Positions 1-8,269 of a stretch of 47,491 bases of DNA are shown piece by piece. The position numbers were made by a program, and so were the translations under genes. A model generated the notes under the pieces. It saw nothing but the letters and a program-made list of their open reading frames with translations. It made no database searches and was not told where the DNA came from. This DNA is from Bradyrhizobium sp. Ai1a-2 (lineage in GTDB: Bacteria; Pseudomonadota; Alphaproteobacteria; Rhizobiales; Xanthobacteraceae). The stretch covers positions 1 through 47,491 of the forward strand of contig NZ_AUEZ01000066.1 of the NCBI RefSeq assembly GCF_000426245.1, written 5' to 3'. Every line of letters starts with the position of its first letter. Within the stretch, counting starts at the first letter, position 1.

Positions 1-250
1 CGCCGATCTTCGCAACAAAGATGTGTGCATTAGATAGCCGGTCACCGGGGAGAGCACGAAGGAAACCGTAACACCATCGCGCAGGGAAAGCCGGAGTGTT
101 TTCGGTTGAACCTGTGGTCCTACCCCCGTGCGTTTTTTGCACGGGACCCACGGGTGCAACCAGCACCCGGCTTTCCCTGCGCCCTCTGTATTCGAGAGGG
201 TGAAACGAGACGCAAACCTCGGGCACATCATGCCGCGAGAACGCGAACGT
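1..250. repeat. Structured intergenic repeat with nested hairpins
   Basis: No coding frame is convincing here. A long stem is formed by CGCAGGGAAAGCCGG (80-94) and its exact complement at 167-181. Inside it lie a hairpin with arms CCCGTGC/GCACGGG (125-131/139-145, T-rich loop) and another with arms GGGTGC/GCACCC (152-157/163-168). The layout resembles a roughly 250-base dispersed element I associate with Bradyrhizobium and Rhodopseudomonas genomes; that link is from memory. The element may begin before the window. Function unknown: it could be a mobile palindromic element or a transcribed structured RNA. Confidence 0.6.
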
Positions 251-285
251 ACATCCTCACGCTATTTGAAAATTGAATCGGAATC

Positions 286-347
286 GTAGGATGGGTAGAG
301 CGAAGCGAAACCCATCATTCGCGCAGCTCGCGCCGAAGCCGATGGGT
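286..347. repeat. Short palindromic repeat (GGATGGGTAGAGCGAAGCG type)
   Basis: The block has GGATGGGT at its left end and further GATGGGT/ACCCATC segments, a pattern common in Rhizobiales intergenic repeats. It lies directly behind the stop codon of the DedA gene. It is bracketed by a near-identical 15-base direct repeat, AATTGAATCGGAATC (271-285) and AATTGAATCCGAATC (360-374), differing at one base, which suggests an insertion that duplicated its target. Confidence 0.6.
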
Positions 348-374
348 CCGCTGTTTGGCAATTGAATCCGAATC

Positions 375-929
375 TCACCCCCAAAACTTCTGCAGCACAT
401 TCTCCCACAGCCACGCCCACACGATCCCGCCGACGTCGCCGAGTTGCAGCAGCACCGCCACCCACACGAACGCCGAGACGAAATTCGCGATCTGGAACGG
501 AGGCTGCGGCATCCGCAGCATCCCGGCGACGATCGGCACTGAGGCGCGCAGGGGGCCGGAGAAGCGGCCGATGAAGATCGCGAGCACGCCCCATTTCTTG
601 ATGAACGCCTCGCCATGGACCAGCAGGTCGGGATGCCGCGAGAACGGCCACATCTTGGCGATCGAATGCTTGAACTTGCTGCCGATCCAGTAGGACAGCC
701 AGTCGCCGAACGCGGCGCCGAGCGCGCCGGCGAGGAGCATCGGCAGGAAGGCGATGCCGCCGGATCGCATCATCGCGCCGATAGCGACCAGCACGGCCCA
801 GGCCGGCACCACGAAGGAGAGGACGGCGAGCGATTCAGCGAAGGCGAGCGAAAACACGATCGGCGCCGCCCAGGCGCGGTGGTCCCTGACGAACTCGACG
901 ACATGCCGGCCGGATTCTTCGAGGGACAT
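375..929 (-). CDS. DedA/SNARE-associated family membrane protein
   Basis: The 184-residue product is an inner-membrane protein of the DedA (SNARE-associated/VTT) superfamily, whose better-studied members act in membrane homeostasis and lipid-carrier recycling. Hydrophobic segments occur around residues 20-55, 60-80, 110-140 and 150-175. The family hallmark is visible as a G-RFSGPLRASVPIVAG segment at about 121-137, with the F/Y-x-GR-F/x-P-x-R pattern and a preceding acidic/glycine region GAALGAAFGDWLSYWIG (about 67-83). The ATG is at 929. The length is slightly short for DedA (about 200) but the core is complete. No same-strand partner follows. Family assignment is firm; the substrate is unknown. 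Confidence 0.88.
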   Translation of the reverse strand: MSLEESGRHVVEFVRDHRAWAAPIVFSLAFAESLAVLSFVVPAWAVLVAIGAMMRSGGIAFLPMLLAGALGAAFGDWLSYWIGSKFKHSIAKMWPFSRHPDLLVHGEAFIKKWGVLAIFIGRFSGPLRASVPIVAGMLRMPQPPFQIANFVSAFVWVAVLLQLGDVGGIVWAWLWENVLQKFWG

Positions 930-1268
930 CGTACCGCCGCTTCCGATCCGCTTTGGCCATTACCGCCATTTCGCCCGGGATTTTCCGACGAATTGCCGAC
1001 GCCGGACCTGCGCGCTGCGTCGAGGCGTTGGAGCGCGGGTCCGGGTGGCGCATCCCGACGTGTCGCTGTTCATCGAGCCACAAATCCGTCACCACTATGA
1101 GGCGGTGCGCAACGCACCGTTCGACGGTGGCTAAAATTGAGGCTATCATGCCGACGTGCGAAAGCGAAAGATGCAGGTCAGCATTCACGACTTTGCGCTG
1201 GCGCAGCCGGAACTTTCGCCCTAATCTCTCATTAGTTTTGCAACCTCATCCAGCAAGGGAGTGCGGGG
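930..1268. other. Gene-free divergent spacer
   Basis: This stretch separates the start of the DedA gene (minus strand) from a small plus-strand gene. Frames crossing it are shadows of the DedA gene or lack coding character. A short inverted repeat, CTAAT-N5-ATTAG, lies at about 1222-1236, within 50 bases of the downstream start. I see no convincing -35/-10 pair. It probably holds divergent promoters. Confidence 0.5.
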
Positions 1269-1490
1269 ATGGCGACGCAAATCGTGATGGACCACACTGG
1301 CGACAGCCGGCACAATTTCAATCCCGCCGACGAGAAGGCCCTGCGCGAAGCGCAAATGCGCTTCGACGCATTGATGAAGAGCGGCTACACCGCTGCGGTG
1401 CGGGACGTGTCGGGGCAGCCGACCGTGGTCCGTTCCTTCGATCCGACCGCCGAAGAGACGCTCTTCTATCCGCGACTTGTCGGCGGATAG
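1269..1490 (+). CDS. Small conserved-looking protein of unknown function
   Basis: The 73-residue product is soluble, with no signal peptide or membrane segment. A purine-rich AAGGGAG followed by GCGGGG stands before the ATG and supports the start. The middle (PADEKALREAQMRFDALMKSGYTAA, about residues 19-41) looks like one amphipathic helix, followed by a short beta-rich tail (VVRSFDPTAEETLFYPRLVGG). Third-position G/C bias matches neighbouring genes, so it looks genuinely coding. It ends 11 bases before the next plus-strand gene and may be co-transcribed with it. I do not recognise a named family. Confidence 0.7.
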   Translation: MATQIVMDHTGDSRHNFNPADEKALREAQMRFDALMKSGYTAAVRDVSGQPTVVRSFDPTAEETLFYPRLVGG

Positions 1491-1501
1491 GCCGGTCCGT
1501 C

Positions 1502-1906
1502 ATGTCCGGCGGGTTGTCGCGGGCGTTCGCCGAAGCCGCGCGGCTGGCGCGCACGGCTTGGCGACGGTTCGTCGAATATTGCGTACTGGATGACAGCCAG
1601 TCGCGCGGCTTGGCGCTGCTGAAGGAATGGCTGACGCCCGAGCAGCTCTCGCAGTATGAGGCGAGCGGCTATTTCGACGTTGTCGGCTGCCACAGCGGCA
1701 AGCGCTACCGGATCCGGCACGGCACCGGCATGAACATCTACGAGCTCGACGAAGTCGGCCGGCTGCATGCCGGCTGGTGTTTCGTGCCTCGGGACACGCT
1801 GGTGGCCGGCGACGTCATGCTGGCGCAGAAGATCGCGCTCGAGGCCAACGAGCGCGCGGCGCTTGCGGTTGCGCGAAGCTTCCCGGTGCGCTGGCGGCCG
1901 ACATAG
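1502..1906 (+). CDS. Protein of unknown function, 134 residues
   Basis: The frame is open far upstream, but the ATG at 1502, just behind the preceding stop at 1490, fits coding bias and spacing best. The protein is soluble. The first 40 residues are basic and helical; the core (about 41-125) contains LLKEWLTPEQLSQYEASGYFDV, a CHSGKRYRIRHGT strand pair and GDVMLAQKIALEANERAALAVA. I recall this arrangement from short uncharacterised bacterial and phage proteins, but know of no assigned function. It probably forms an operon with the preceding 73-residue gene. It converges on the GNAT gene, with stops 11 bases apart. Confidence 0.72.
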   Translation: MSGGLSRAFAEAARLARTAWRRFVEYCVLDDSQSRGLALLKEWLTPEQLSQYEASGYFDVVGCHSGKRYRIRHGTGMNIYELDEVGRLHAGWCFVPRDTLVAGDVMLAQKIALEANERAALAVARSFPVRWRPT

Positions 1907-1917
1907 CCGGCTGCTGC

Positions 1918-2475
1918 TTACCGTCGCGACAGCGGGGCAGGCGGGGGCGGCGCGGTGTTGCCGGGGCCGAGCGAGCGCTGCACCATCACGGTGTCGGCCC
2001 AGCGGCCGAAGCGATAGGCGACGCCGGGCAAGAGCCCGGCGCGGGCAAAGCCGAAACGCTCATGCAGCGCCAGCGATGCCGCGTTGTCGCTGTCGATATA
2101 GCCGATCATCTGGCGAAACCCGGCCGCCGCGCAGGCGTCGATCAGTTCGCCGAGCAGGAGGCGACCGATGCCGCGGCCGACATGGGCGTGGTGGACATAG
2201 ATCGAATGCTTTACCGCATAGCGATAAGCCGGCCGCTTCCGGAACAGCACCACATAAGCATAGCCGACCACCTCACTGTTGCGGGTTGCAACCAGGTGGG
2301 GCAGGCGATGGTTGCGGAAGTTTTTGCGCCGGTCGCGGAAATCATCCGGCTCCGGCACCCCGCTGTCCTCGACGCTGTCGTCGACGCCGCGCCGGATGTG
2401 GCGGCGGTAGATCGACAGCATGGCCTCGACGTCGGCCTCGCGCGACGGCCTGACGATGATCCTCTCCTCGTTCAT
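1918..2475 (-). CDS. GNAT family N-acetyltransferase
   Basis: This 185-residue protein fits the Gcn5-related acetyltransferase fold of the phosphinothricin-acetyltransferase (PAT) subgroup, which transfers acetyl from acetyl-CoA to a small amine. The N-terminal IVRPSREADVEAMLSIY helix, the central VVGYAYV strand, and the acetyl-CoA pyrophosphate-binding segment HVGRGIGRLLLGELI (R/Q-x-x-G-x-G/A type, about residues 98-112) are visible, followed by SLALHERFGFARAGLL, typical of motif B. A proline-rich tail of about 15 residues is unusual and probably dispensable. The start lies 6 bases behind the stop of the decarboxylase gene on the same strand, so the two are probably one operon. Its substrate might be a polyamine or amino acid related to the decarboxylase; that is inference. 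Confidence 0.85.
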   Translation of the reverse strand: MNEERIIVRPSREADVEAMLSIYRRHIRRGVDDSVEDSGVPEPDDFRDRRKNFRNHRLPHLVATRNSEVVGYAYVVLFRKRPAYRYAVKHSIYVHHAHVGRGIGRLLLGELIDACAAAGFRQMIGYIDSDNAASLALHERFGFARAGLLPGVAYRFGRWADTVMVQRSLGPGNTAPPPPAPLSRR

Positions 2476-2481
2476 CGGCCG

Positions 2482-4839
2482 TCACTCGGAAATCACGTAG
2501 GTGAACAGGCGTACGCGGCCCGCCTCGTCGATCTCCTTGTAGACGCCCTGGATCTCGACCTCGAAGCCCGGGAACGCGTTGAACGACGCCTCGAACATCT
2601 TCAGGTAATCGGTCATCGGCCGGGTCTGTTCCGACAGCCGTTCACCCGGCACGATGGTGGCGATGCCGGGCGGGTAGACCACGAATGGCGTTGCAGCGAT
2701 GCGGCCGGAAATCTCGTCGATCGGGAGATAATCGACGTCGTTGCGCACGAGGAAGCGCTGCGCTTCGCGCGGTGACATCGCGATCTCGGGCAGATGCTCG
2801 GGCAGGAACTGCTTGCGCTGCAGCGCGCTGACGTCGGCGGCGCGGAAGAAGCGGTGCATGTCGCCGCAGAGGTCGCGCAGGCGTACGCCGGCATAGCGGG
2901 CAGGCCTGCGGCGGAAGAATTCGGGAATGACGTCTTCGAGCAGTGCATTGTCGTCATGCAATTTCTTGAAGGCGACGAGTCCCGAGATCAGCGTCCCCGC
3001 CTTGCTCGCCTCGACGCCGGGCGTGAGCAGGAAGAGCAGGGAGTTGAGGTCATTCTTTTCGGCGACGATGCGGTTCTCCCGCAGATATTGCGCCACCACC
3101 GGGGCGGGGATGCCGTGCTCGGCATAGGTGCCGGTCGCATGATCGAATCCGGGCGTGAGCAGCGTCAGCTTGTTCGGATCGGTCATGGCAAAGCCCGCCG
3201 TCATCTCGGGGAAGCCATGCCAGCTATCGCCTGGCTTGAGCTGCCAGAATGCGGGATTGGTCGCGAGCTGGTCGGTGGAGATGGTTTCCCAGGCGACGTT
3301 GTGCGCCCCACCTTCGCGCGCGACATCCGGGATCATCACGCGGTCCGGCACGAACGGCTCGAAGAACCAGCGCCGCTCGGGCCTCGCCTCGTTCTCCTCG
3401 AACTCGCGGCGGGTGGCGCGGATTTTCTTGCGCAGCTCGATGCCGAGCCGGATCGTGTCATCCCATAACACCTCGCCGGAGCGGCCCTTCATCATCTGCG
3501 CGCCGACATCCAGCGAGGCGAACAGCGGATAGAACGGCGAGGTCGAGGCGTGCTGCATGAAGCTCTCGTTGAAACGCCGATGCTCGACCCGGCGCTTCTG
3601 GCCCTTGATGTGGCGGTCGCGGACGTGGATCTGGGAGGCCTGCGAGAAGCTCGCGAGCTGCTTGTGGGTCGATTGCGTGGCGATGATGCCGGGCGCCTCC
3701 GGGCCGAGGTCGGCAAGGCCCATTGCGAAGCGGCCGGCATAGATCGGATGGAACTTCATGAAGCCGGCCCAGGCCTCGTCGAACAGGATGTAGTCGCAGA
3801 GATGGCCGATCCGTTTGAGGATCATCTCCGCGCTGTGGATCGTGCCGTCATAGGTGCACTGCTCGACCACGGCGACGCGGAAGGGGCGGGGCTTCTTCCA
3901 GGCGTCCTTGTCCTTGACCAGCGGATGGCTTCGGATGCGCTCGCGCAGGGACGTCTCGTCGAGCAGGTCCCAGCGCATCGGTCCGATCAGGCCCCAGGCG
4001 TTGCGTGCGGTGGGCACATAGATGGGGATGCCACCGCCGAGCAGCAGCGCGCCGTGATGGGCGGCCTTGTGGTTGTTGCGGTCGAACAGCACGAGGTCAC
4101 CGTCGGTGACCAGCGAGCCGAGCGCGACCTTGTTGGATGTTGAGGTGCCGTTGAGTACGAAATAGGTCTTCTCCGCGCCAAAGATCCTCGCAGCTTCCTT
4201 CTGCGCCCGCAGCGCCGGTCCCTCATGGGTGAGGAGGTCGCCGAGGTCGAGCACGGAATTGTCGAGGTCATCGCGGAACACGGCTTCGCCGAGATGTTCG
4301 ACGAACACGCGTCCGATCGGGCTGCGGCTGTAAAACACGCCGCCATTGTGGCCGGGGCAGGTCCAGAGCTGGTTGCCCTCTTCGGCATAGTCGACCAGTG
4401 CCCCGAAGAACGGCGTCTTCAGCGTCTCCGCATATTGCTTCAGCCGGCTGATCAGGTTCTTGGCAATGAACGGCGGCGTTTCCTCGGACAGGAACACATA
4501 ACCGTCGATGAAATCGAGCACCTCGACCGGCAGGTCCTCGAACCGCTTGCGGCGGATCAACAGGATGATCGGGAAATCGAGCCCACGCCGCCGCATCAGG
4601 TTGATCAGCGACGCGGTCTTGCCTTCCAGCCCCTTCTTGCCCCAGTCGACCACCATGCAGCCGATCGCCGCGTCTGTTTGCACCGCGATCTCGGCATCCT
4701 CGAGCTTGCGAGCGCGCACGACCTCGAAGCCGGAGCGCTGGATCTCGTCGATGATCTGGTTGAAGCGGATGCCCTCGAGATCCTCCGGATCGAACACGGG
4801 CGCCGCGAACAGGAAGGTGAAGCGTCGAAAATAGTCCAT
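2482..4839 (-). CDS. PLP-dependent Orn/Lys/Arg decarboxylase
   Basis: The 785-residue enzyme belongs to the fold-type I (COG1982) basic amino-acid decarboxylases, which release CO2 from ornithine, lysine or arginine to give polyamines or acid-resistance amines. Residues 1-130 resemble the receiver-like wing domain. The PLP core follows: FVLNGTSTSN (about 227-236), the aspartate of FDEAWAG (D354) for the pyridine nitrogen, and the Schiff-base lysine in QSTHKQLASFSQ (K393). The C-terminal third (about 640-785) is the family's C-terminal domain. ATG 4839 is chosen because GAGGA stands 8 bases upstream. The frame is open to 5172, but that extension overlaps the next gene and lacks domain content. 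The substrate cannot be told from sequence. The GNAT gene follows after 6 bases. Confidence 0.9.
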   Translation of the reverse strand: MDYFRRFTFLFAAPVFDPEDLEGIRFNQIIDEIQRSGFEVVRARKLEDAEIAVQTDAAIGCMVVDWGKKGLEGKTASLINLMRRRGLDFPIILLIRRKRFEDLPVEVLDFIDGYVFLSEETPPFIAKNLISRLKQYAETLKTPFFGALVDYAEEGNQLWTCPGHNGGVFYSRSPIGRVFVEHLGEAVFRDDLDNSVLDLGDLLTHEGPALRAQKEAARIFGAEKTYFVLNGTSTSNKVALGSLVTDGDLVLFDRNNHKAAHHGALLLGGGIPIYVPTARNAWGLIGPMRWDLLDETSLRERIRSHPLVKDKDAWKKPRPFRVAVVEQCTYDGTIHSAEMILKRIGHLCDYILFDEAWAGFMKFHPIYAGRFAMGLADLGPEAPGIIATQSTHKQLASFSQASQIHVRDRHIKGQKRRVEHRRFNESFMQHASTSPFYPLFASLDVGAQMMKGRSGEVLWDDTIRLGIELRKKIRATRREFEENEARPERRWFFEPFVPDRVMIPDVAREGGAHNVAWETISTDQLATNPAFWQLKPGDSWHGFPEMTAGFAMTDPNKLTLLTPGFDHATGTYAEHGIPAPVVAQYLRENRIVAEKNDLNSLLFLLTPGVEASKAGTLISGLVAFKKLHDDNALLEDVIPEFFRRRPARYAGVRLRDLCGDMHRFFRAADVSALQRKQFLPEHLPEIAMSPREAQRFLVRNDVDYLPIDEISGRIAATPFVVYPPGIATIVPGERLSEQTRPMTDYLKMFEASFNAFPGFEVEIQGVYKEIDEAGRVRLFTYVISE

Positions 4840-4945
4840 CGGTGTCCTCGGAATGTACCGAACGAGGAGTCGGCACATTTCGTGACAGGCAGATGACGGT
4901 GGCGCCGGCGGGGGAAAATTGTTGGCCCGCCGGACCGATGCCGCT

Positions 4946-6097
4946 TCAATCCGGTGCGCTTTGCCGCGGATATTCGAGCTGCACGGCGACGAAATTGGCC
5001 GTAGGTCCGCCGTAGCGTGCCTCGATCCGCTGCAGCGTCTGGTCCAGTGCCTTTGCAGGCGGCATCGACCCGACCGGTTGCAGCAACCGCTCGGCGGGCC
5101 ACTGGTCCGCGACCTGATCGGGCAGGATGCGGAGGCCGTTCCGGCTCGGCTGCGCGTTCGCGGTTGCGGCAAAGGTCACCGCCCGCGAACGATAGGTCCG
5201 CGACCAGGCGTCGGCCGCAAGCGCGAGCGAGACTTCGTCGATGCCGGGCGCGAGCGCGATGCCCAGCTGCTCGCGGTTCCAGAAGGCGAGCGTGTTCTGG
5301 ATCGCCGTGAGCGCGAACGGCCGTGTGAACTGGAACGCGCTGCTGTCGTGGCGGGCATCCCAACGGGGCAGGCCGATGTTGCGGGCAATGGCTTGCGCCT
5401 TCTCGCGGCCGGCGATCGCTTCGATCAGCGTGAGCGACATCGGCATCGAAGCCGTGATCCCCGTTGTGGTCGCAACACCCTGGTCAACCACAATCCTGCG
5501 ATCCCTGATGTATTGGATCGTCGGATGCTTCTCGCGCAGGTCTTTCACGGAGTACCAATGCGTGGTTGCCCGCTTGCCGTCGAGCAATCCGGTGCTGGCG
5601 ACCACCATGGTGCCGACGCAGACGCCGACGACGATCGCGCCCTTTTGCGCCTGCTGCCTGATCCATTGCACGACGACTGGATCGTCTTCGCGGCTCATGG
5701 CGGGGACGATGACATAGTCGGCGCCATCAGGATGTTGCGCATCGAACGCCGCGATGGTGGCGTGCGGCTCGACCTTCAGGACCGGATACAGCGTCACCGG
5801 TCCGGGTCCCGTCGCAAGCGTCACCACGTCGGCGACGTCGGCGCGCTTGAGGATGCCATAGGGCATCAGATAATCGGTGGTCTCGGTCTGCTCATTGATG
5901 CCGACGATCGCAATCAGCGGCCGCTGCCGCTTCGGCGGCTTCAACGCTGCGATGGTCGCGTCAGCCTCCTGGCTTGCGATCGGCGGCATGTTTCCAAACG
6001 CAGGTCGCGAGGGCAGCGTCAGAAGCCAGCCACCACCAATGATCAAGACAAGCGCGGCAGCGGCAAGACCGCCCCACGCGAGAAGCCGCCAGTACAT
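4946..6097 (-). CDS. Membrane-anchored DJ-1/PfpI (GlxA-like) domain protein
   Basis: The 383-residue protein has one N-terminal membrane segment (about residues 7-27), followed by a type 1 glutamine-amidotransferase-like DJ-1/PfpI domain (about 58-230). The nucleophile elbow is VGVCVGT with Cys160, and a His sits at about 180 (ATTHWYS). This resembles the ligand domain of AraC-type regulators such as GlxA, but no AraC helix-turn-helix follows. Instead there is a C-terminal half of about 150 residues with no domain I recognise. The protein is therefore probably exported and anchored, facing the periplasm. It lies 106 bases upstream of the decarboxylase on the same strand and could be co-transcribed. 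Whether it is enzymatic or a sensor is unknown. Confidence 0.82.
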   Translation of the reverse strand: MYWRLLAWGGLAAAALVLIIGGGWLLTLPSRPAFGNMPPIASQEADATIAALKPPKRQRPLIAIVGINEQTETTDYLMPYGILKRADVADVVTLATGPGPVTLYPVLKVEPHATIAAFDAQHPDGADYVIVPAMSREDDPVVVQWIRQQAQKGAIVVGVCVGTMVVASTGLLDGKRATTHWYSVKDLREKHPTIQYIRDRRIVVDQGVATTTGITASMPMSLTLIEAIAGREKAQAIARNIGLPRWDARHDSSAFQFTRPFALTAIQNTLAFWNREQLGIALAPGIDEVSLALAADAWSRTYRSRAVTFAATANAQPSRNGLRILPDQVADQWPAERLLQPVGSMPPAKALDQTLQRIEARYGGPTANFVAVQLEYPRQSAPD

Positions 6098-6369
6098 TGC
6101 TTGCGTCGCTCTACGAATTCATCGCCTCGCCCCCGCCGCGCAACTTACTCGTCCAGGCCGCGCTTCGAAATGACGCAAATCCGGCAAAAACCGACACAGG
6201 GGCAACGAATGGACAGGGCGGATCCGGTGAACCTGGGTCGAAAGCCAATTGCCGAATTATTCCCCCATGTCAGGCAAGCATTGCGAAAAAATTCTCCGTT
6301 TCCTCCAGCGGAATAGAACGCGCCTCCGTAGGTCCTACTCATGCAAGCTATTTCCTTACAGGAGCTATC

Positions 6370-6759
6370 ATGAAGAACCCATCGATCGGTTTCGCACTCG
6401 CCACCGCCATTTCGCTGGCGACGGTCTCCACGGCGCTCGCCGCACCGCCGACCAAGACCGGCACCACCACGAAGGGAGCTGTGCTGACGGACGCGAAGGG
6501 CATGAGCCTCTATACCTTTGACAAGGACTCCGATGGCAAGTCGGCCTGCAATGGCCCGTGCGCAACGAACTGGCCGGTCCTGAAGGCTGAGGCGAGCGAC
6601 AAGGCGGGCGAGGGCTACACCATCATCACGCGCGACGATGGCTCCAAGCAGTGGGCCTACAAGGGCAAGCCGCTCTACACCTTCGCCAAGGACCAGAAGC
6701 CCGGCGACATCACCGGCGACGGCTTCCTCAACGGCGCCTGGCATCTTGCGCAACCCTGA
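6370..6759 (+). CDS. Secreted COG4315 repeat protein
   Basis: The 129-residue product has a clear Sec signal peptide (basic MKN, hydrophobic 6-22, cut near ALA/APP at about 24). The mature part has two copies of the family's repeat: SLYTFDKD-SACNGPCATNWPVL, with two cysteines (about 56-77), and PLYTFAKD-GDGFLNGAWHL (about 101-127). This matches the predicted secreted/lipoprotein COG4315 family of unknown function, found in many soil bacteria. AGGAG lies 6 bases before the ATG. The frame is open upstream, but that extension has no signal peptide. It stands alone: the divergent neighbour is the DJ-1 protein and the next gene is 240 bases away. The two CxxxC cysteines may form a disulfide. Confidence 0.88.
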   Translation: MKNPSIGFALATAISLATVSTALAAPPTKTGTTTKGAVLTDAKGMSLYTFDKDSDGKSACNGPCATNWPVLKAEASDKAGEGYTIITRDDGSKQWAYKGKPLYTFAKDQKPGDITGDGFLNGAWHLAQP

Positions 6760-7001
6760 TCGATTGGTCAGAGCCGCGCGCGAGATGAGCTAGCGAAAGC
6801 GCGATCCACCGTTCGCGCATTCATGCATCAGCCCCGCCGTCGATCGGCTGCACCATGACCTTGACGGCGGCGGCAATTTTGAGGCCGCCGCCGCCGGACC
6901 AGCGTCTGCCGGCCCTGCGCCGAGCAGGCCAGATACAGGCTGCGTCCATCGGCAAAATGCGGGTAGAGTGGCACTTTTCCTCTATATTTTCGGAGAAGAT
7001 C

Positions 7002-7745
7002 ATGGAAACCCGCATCGATGAAATCGCTGACGGCATCTATCGCCTCTCGACCTTCGTGCCCGATATTGCCCCGCCGGCCGGCTTCACCTTCAACCAGTTC
7101 CTGGTCGTGGCTGACGAGCCGCTGATGTTCCACACCGGCCTGCGAAAGATGTTTCCGCTGAAGTTGGCAGCGGTGAGCCGGCTCGTCGATCCCGCAAAGT
7201 TGCGCTGGATTGCGTTCGGGCATTATGAGGCGGATGAATGCGGGGCAATGAACGAATGGCTGGCGATTGCGCCGAATGCCGAGGTCGCGCACGGCAGCAC
7301 CGGCTGCCTGGTGTCGCTGAACGACATGGCCGATCGCGCGCCGCGGGTGCTTGCAGACGGTGACGTAATCGAGCTCGGCGGCGGCAAGCGCGTCCGCTAT
7401 ATCGACACACCGCATACGCCGCACGGCTGGGACGCCGGTGTGATGATCGAGGAATCGACGGGGACGCTAATGTGCGGCGATCTCTTTACCCAACTCGGCA
7501 ATGGTCCCGCGTTGACCGAAGGCGACGTCGTCGGCCCGGCGATCGCAGCGGAAGATCTTTTCAGATATTCCTCCCTCAATCCCGATATGGGCGCAACCAT
7601 CCGCGCGCTCGCGAGATTCTCGCCGCGCACGCTCGCTCTGATGCACGGCCCCTCCTTTGCCGGCGATTGCAGCGGCGCGCTGAACACGCTCGCCGACGAC
7701 TACGACCGCCGCGCGGCCGAGCGAAGGCCTGCCACTGCGGCCTAG
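7002..7745 (+). CDS. Metallo-beta-lactamase-fold di-iron protein (ODP/FprA-like)
   Basis: The 247-residue cytoplasmic protein shows the metal ligands of the oxygen-binding di-iron (ODP) branch of the metallo-beta-lactamase fold: H74-x-E76-x-D78 (GHYEADECG), H138 (DTPHTPHGWD), D160 (MCGDLFTQ) and H215 (LMHGPS). Glutamate in place of the second histidine separates it from hydrolases and relates it to flavodiiron proteins, but there is no flavodoxin domain, so electrons must come from elsewhere. Likely roles are O2, NO or peroxide sensing or detoxification; this is inference from family. ATG 7002 follows a GGAGAA element. The gene converges on a cupin gene 10 bases away. Confidence 0.86.
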   Translation: METRIDEIADGIYRLSTFVPDIAPPAGFTFNQFLVVADEPLMFHTGLRKMFPLKLAAVSRLVDPAKLRWIAFGHYEADECGAMNEWLAIAPNAEVAHGSTGCLVSLNDMADRAPRVLADGDVIELGGGKRVRYIDTPHTPHGWDAGVMIEESTGTLMCGDLFTQLGNGPALTEGDVVGPAIAAEDLFRYSSLNPDMGATIRALARFSPRTLALMHGPSFAGDCSGALNTLADDYDRRAAERRPATAA

Positions 7746-7755
7746 ACTGGACCAA

Positions 7756-8199
7756 CTAACGCGTATGCCCCCACGCCTCGTCCCAATCGGCACCGGCCGC
7801 GTCGACCACGCGGCCGTCGGCTTCGAAGAACTTGTTTGGCACCTGGAAGATCGCAAGCATCAATCCACCTTCGGGGCACCACGCGACATGGCGGCTGCCG
7901 GCTTCGCGCCAAATGAATTCGCCTGACTTCGCGGCAACGCCCTGTGCCGGGCCTTCCTTGTCGACGAGCGAGCCTTCGAGGACATAGGTCTGCTCGATAT
8001 TGACGTGCTCATGGTCGGGCAACACGGCGCCCGGTGCAAAACGCATCAAGGCCGTCATCAAGCCGGTTTTGCGGTCGAACAGCAGCGTCTTCGCCTCACA
8101 GCCGGGGAAGCGGGTCTTTTGCCACTCCATGTCCTGCGGGCGCACGAGATGGGAATGCGTATCGGCAGTCTGATGCGCCTGCGGCGTCGCAGCGTCCAT
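7756..8199 (-). CDS. Cupin-domain protein (ChrR-like)
   Basis: The 147-residue protein has one cupin barrel. Motif 1 is PDHEHVNIEQTYVLEG (about 61-76), providing H-x-H and E ligands, and motif 2 lies around GEFIWREAGSRHVAWCPEGG (about 92-111), with its histidine. The layout resembles the metal-binding cupin of ChrR-type anti-sigma factors and small stand-alone relatives, but no zinc-binding anti-sigma domain precedes it and no sigma factor is adjacent. It probably binds a metal and could act on or sense a small molecule. ATG 8199 is preceded by GGAGGAAC. Exact activity is unknown. Confidence 0.82.
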   Translation of the reverse strand: MDAATPQAHQTADTHSHLVRPQDMEWQKTRFPGCEAKTLLFDRKTGLMTALMRFAPGAVLPDHEHVNIEQTYVLEGSLVDKEGPAQGVAAKSGEFIWREAGSRHVAWCPEGGLMLAIFQVPNKFFEADGRVVDAAGADWDEAWGHTR

Positions 8200-8269
8200 G
8201 ACGTTCCTCCGGTTTCGTTGAACCGAAGGGATGATAGCCCAGATCGCGGCTGACCGTCACGCGAACGCT

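Noticed and set aside
953..1501. Upstream extension of the 134-residue gene
   Set aside because: The open frame overlaps the start region of the preceding gene and is basic, low-complexity sequence. A natural ATG lies at 1502, just behind the previous stop.
4840..5172. N-terminal extension of the decarboxylase
   Set aside because: It overlaps the end of the DJ-1 gene and has Arg/Ser-rich shadow composition, while ATG 4839 has a good ribosome site.
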